This document shows positions 32,888 through 33,304 of a stretch of 33,304 nt of DNA, in pieces. The DNA lies in contig JASJCY010000093.1 of the NCBI GenBank assembly GCA_030065825.1, positions 1 to 33,304 on the forward strand, read 5' to 3'. A program made the translations under genes and the position numbers. The notes beneath the pieces are model-generated. The model ran no database searches, had not been told where the DNA came from, and worked only from the letters and a program-made list of their open reading frames with translations. Each line of letters opens with the position of its first letter. Positions within the stretch are counted from its first letter, which is position 1. The stretch comes from Nostocaceae cyanobacterium (GTDB lineage: Bacteria; Cyanobacteriota; Cyanobacteriia; Cyanobacteriales; Nostocaceae).

Positions 32888-33096
32888 GGGGATAGGGAAC
32901 AGGGGATAGGGGATAAGCTGTTGTGCTTTTAATTTATATTAAAGGGCAGGCAGGGATGCCTACCCCACAAGAATTAAAGGGCAGGCAGGGATGCCTACCC
33001 CACAAGAATTACAGCAAAATTGAATATACAATTTTTATTTGCGCTTTAGCTTAGGGGATAGGGGATTGGGGATAGGGGATAGGGGATAGGGTAAGA
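32888..33096. repeat. GGGGATA arrays around a 35-bp tandem duplication
   Basis: Two heptamer-like (GGGGATA) arrays (about 32888-32915 and 33053-33089) flank an exact 35-base tandem duplication (32941-32975 and 32976-33010) containing GGCAGGCAGGGATGCCTACC. The 534-base region 32771-33304 is otherwise without a supported gene. Confidence 0.8.
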
Positions 33097-33225
33097 GGAT
33101 GTTGTGTTTTTTTCATTCGTTGCGGGTGTATAATCCCTAGTAATAAATAATAGTTGTAGCAGTTTATAGCTTTTCTCAGTCTGGTGAAGTACAGATGAAA
33201 TTACTAAAATTATTGTGGGGTAGAG

Positions 33226-33304
33226 AGCAGCGCGTTGCGGAGCCAGTCACGTGCGCGGGTTTCCCGCGTTGAGTGAACTGGCGTTGGGGTTCCCCCCGTT
33301 GTAG
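33226..33304. repeat. GC-rich dispersed repeat at the window edge
   Basis: Contains GAGCCAGT / ACTGGC arms and GCGGGTTTCCCGC, a common type of GC-rich hairpin repeat in these genomes, and is cut by the window end. A TATAAT at 33129-33134 and a 25-codon open frame (33195-33272) that runs into this repeat precede it; the frame is not credited as a gene. Confidence 0.55.

Noticed and set aside
33195-33272. 25-codon open frame beginning MKLLKLLWGREQR
   Set aside because: It runs into a GC-rich dispersed repeat and stops; it could be a truncated gene start, but without the sequence to the right it cannot be supported.
1-33304. tRNA or rRNA genes and transposase genes
   Set aside because: Spacers were read for cloverleaf-like patterns and the reading frames for transposase-like proteins; nothing convincing was found, although only a dedicated search could exclude a missed tRNA.

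Overview
The window looks like chromosome from a filamentous, probably heterocystous (Nostocales-type) cyanobacterium. The evidence is: many HIP1 octamers (GCGATCGC); an ndhA-ndhI-ndhG-ndhE cluster for the photosynthetic NDH-1 complex; cyanobacterial-type genes such as a DUF3727 protein next to ruvX; and intergenic spaces full of heptanucleotide tandem repeats (STRR type), palindromes and MITE-like elements. The AT-leaning base composition and the WD40/STAND proteins fit the same group. The exact genus cannot be fixed from this sequence.

Layout. 1-441 holds a candidate structured RNA (possibly 6S-like) and a hairpin. 553-4018 is core metabolism: a DHH phosphoesterase, SixA-type phosphatase and citrate synthase. 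4531-8756 is the NDH-1 cluster followed almost directly by an NAD kinase, with repeats in the three spacers between the ndh genes. 9156-9863 (minus) is rpiA. 10190-12178 (minus) is a lipoxygenase with an unusual hydrophobic N-terminal region. 12848-13513 is an exported SLH protein. 14299-18565 carries dxs, then an overlapping run of sir2, mtnA and an unrecognised small gene.

19238-24235 is the first accessory block. A 130-residue protein lies next to a 1234-residue membrane protein (PstS-like periplasmic domain, one membrane helix, four DUF4912 domains), and the small protein is a free-standing copy of that protein's C-terminal domain. A 174-residue protein with an EF-hand-like loop follows. 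This looks like a sensor or scaffold module of unknown function.

24466-29113 (minus) is the second accessory block: two tightly spaced STAND NTPase genes. The downstream protein carries ten nearly identical 42-residue WD40 repeats placed before its NTPase, the reverse of the usual order. The repeats differ mainly at a few fixed positions, like the fast-evolving recognition repeats of fungal HET-E-type proteins. The upstream protein ends where a canonical NTPase-WD40 protein would continue, and the downstream protein begins with that missing linker, so the pair looks like a split and rearranged immune-type receptor. This is the strongest candidate for an undescribed conflict or defence system.

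29618-32770 (minus) returns to housekeeping genes: a DUF3727 protein, ruvX and a two-part GNAT acetyltransferase, then a small hypothetical gene. Repeats fill the right end. No tRNA, rRNA, CRISPR array or transposase gene was seen.
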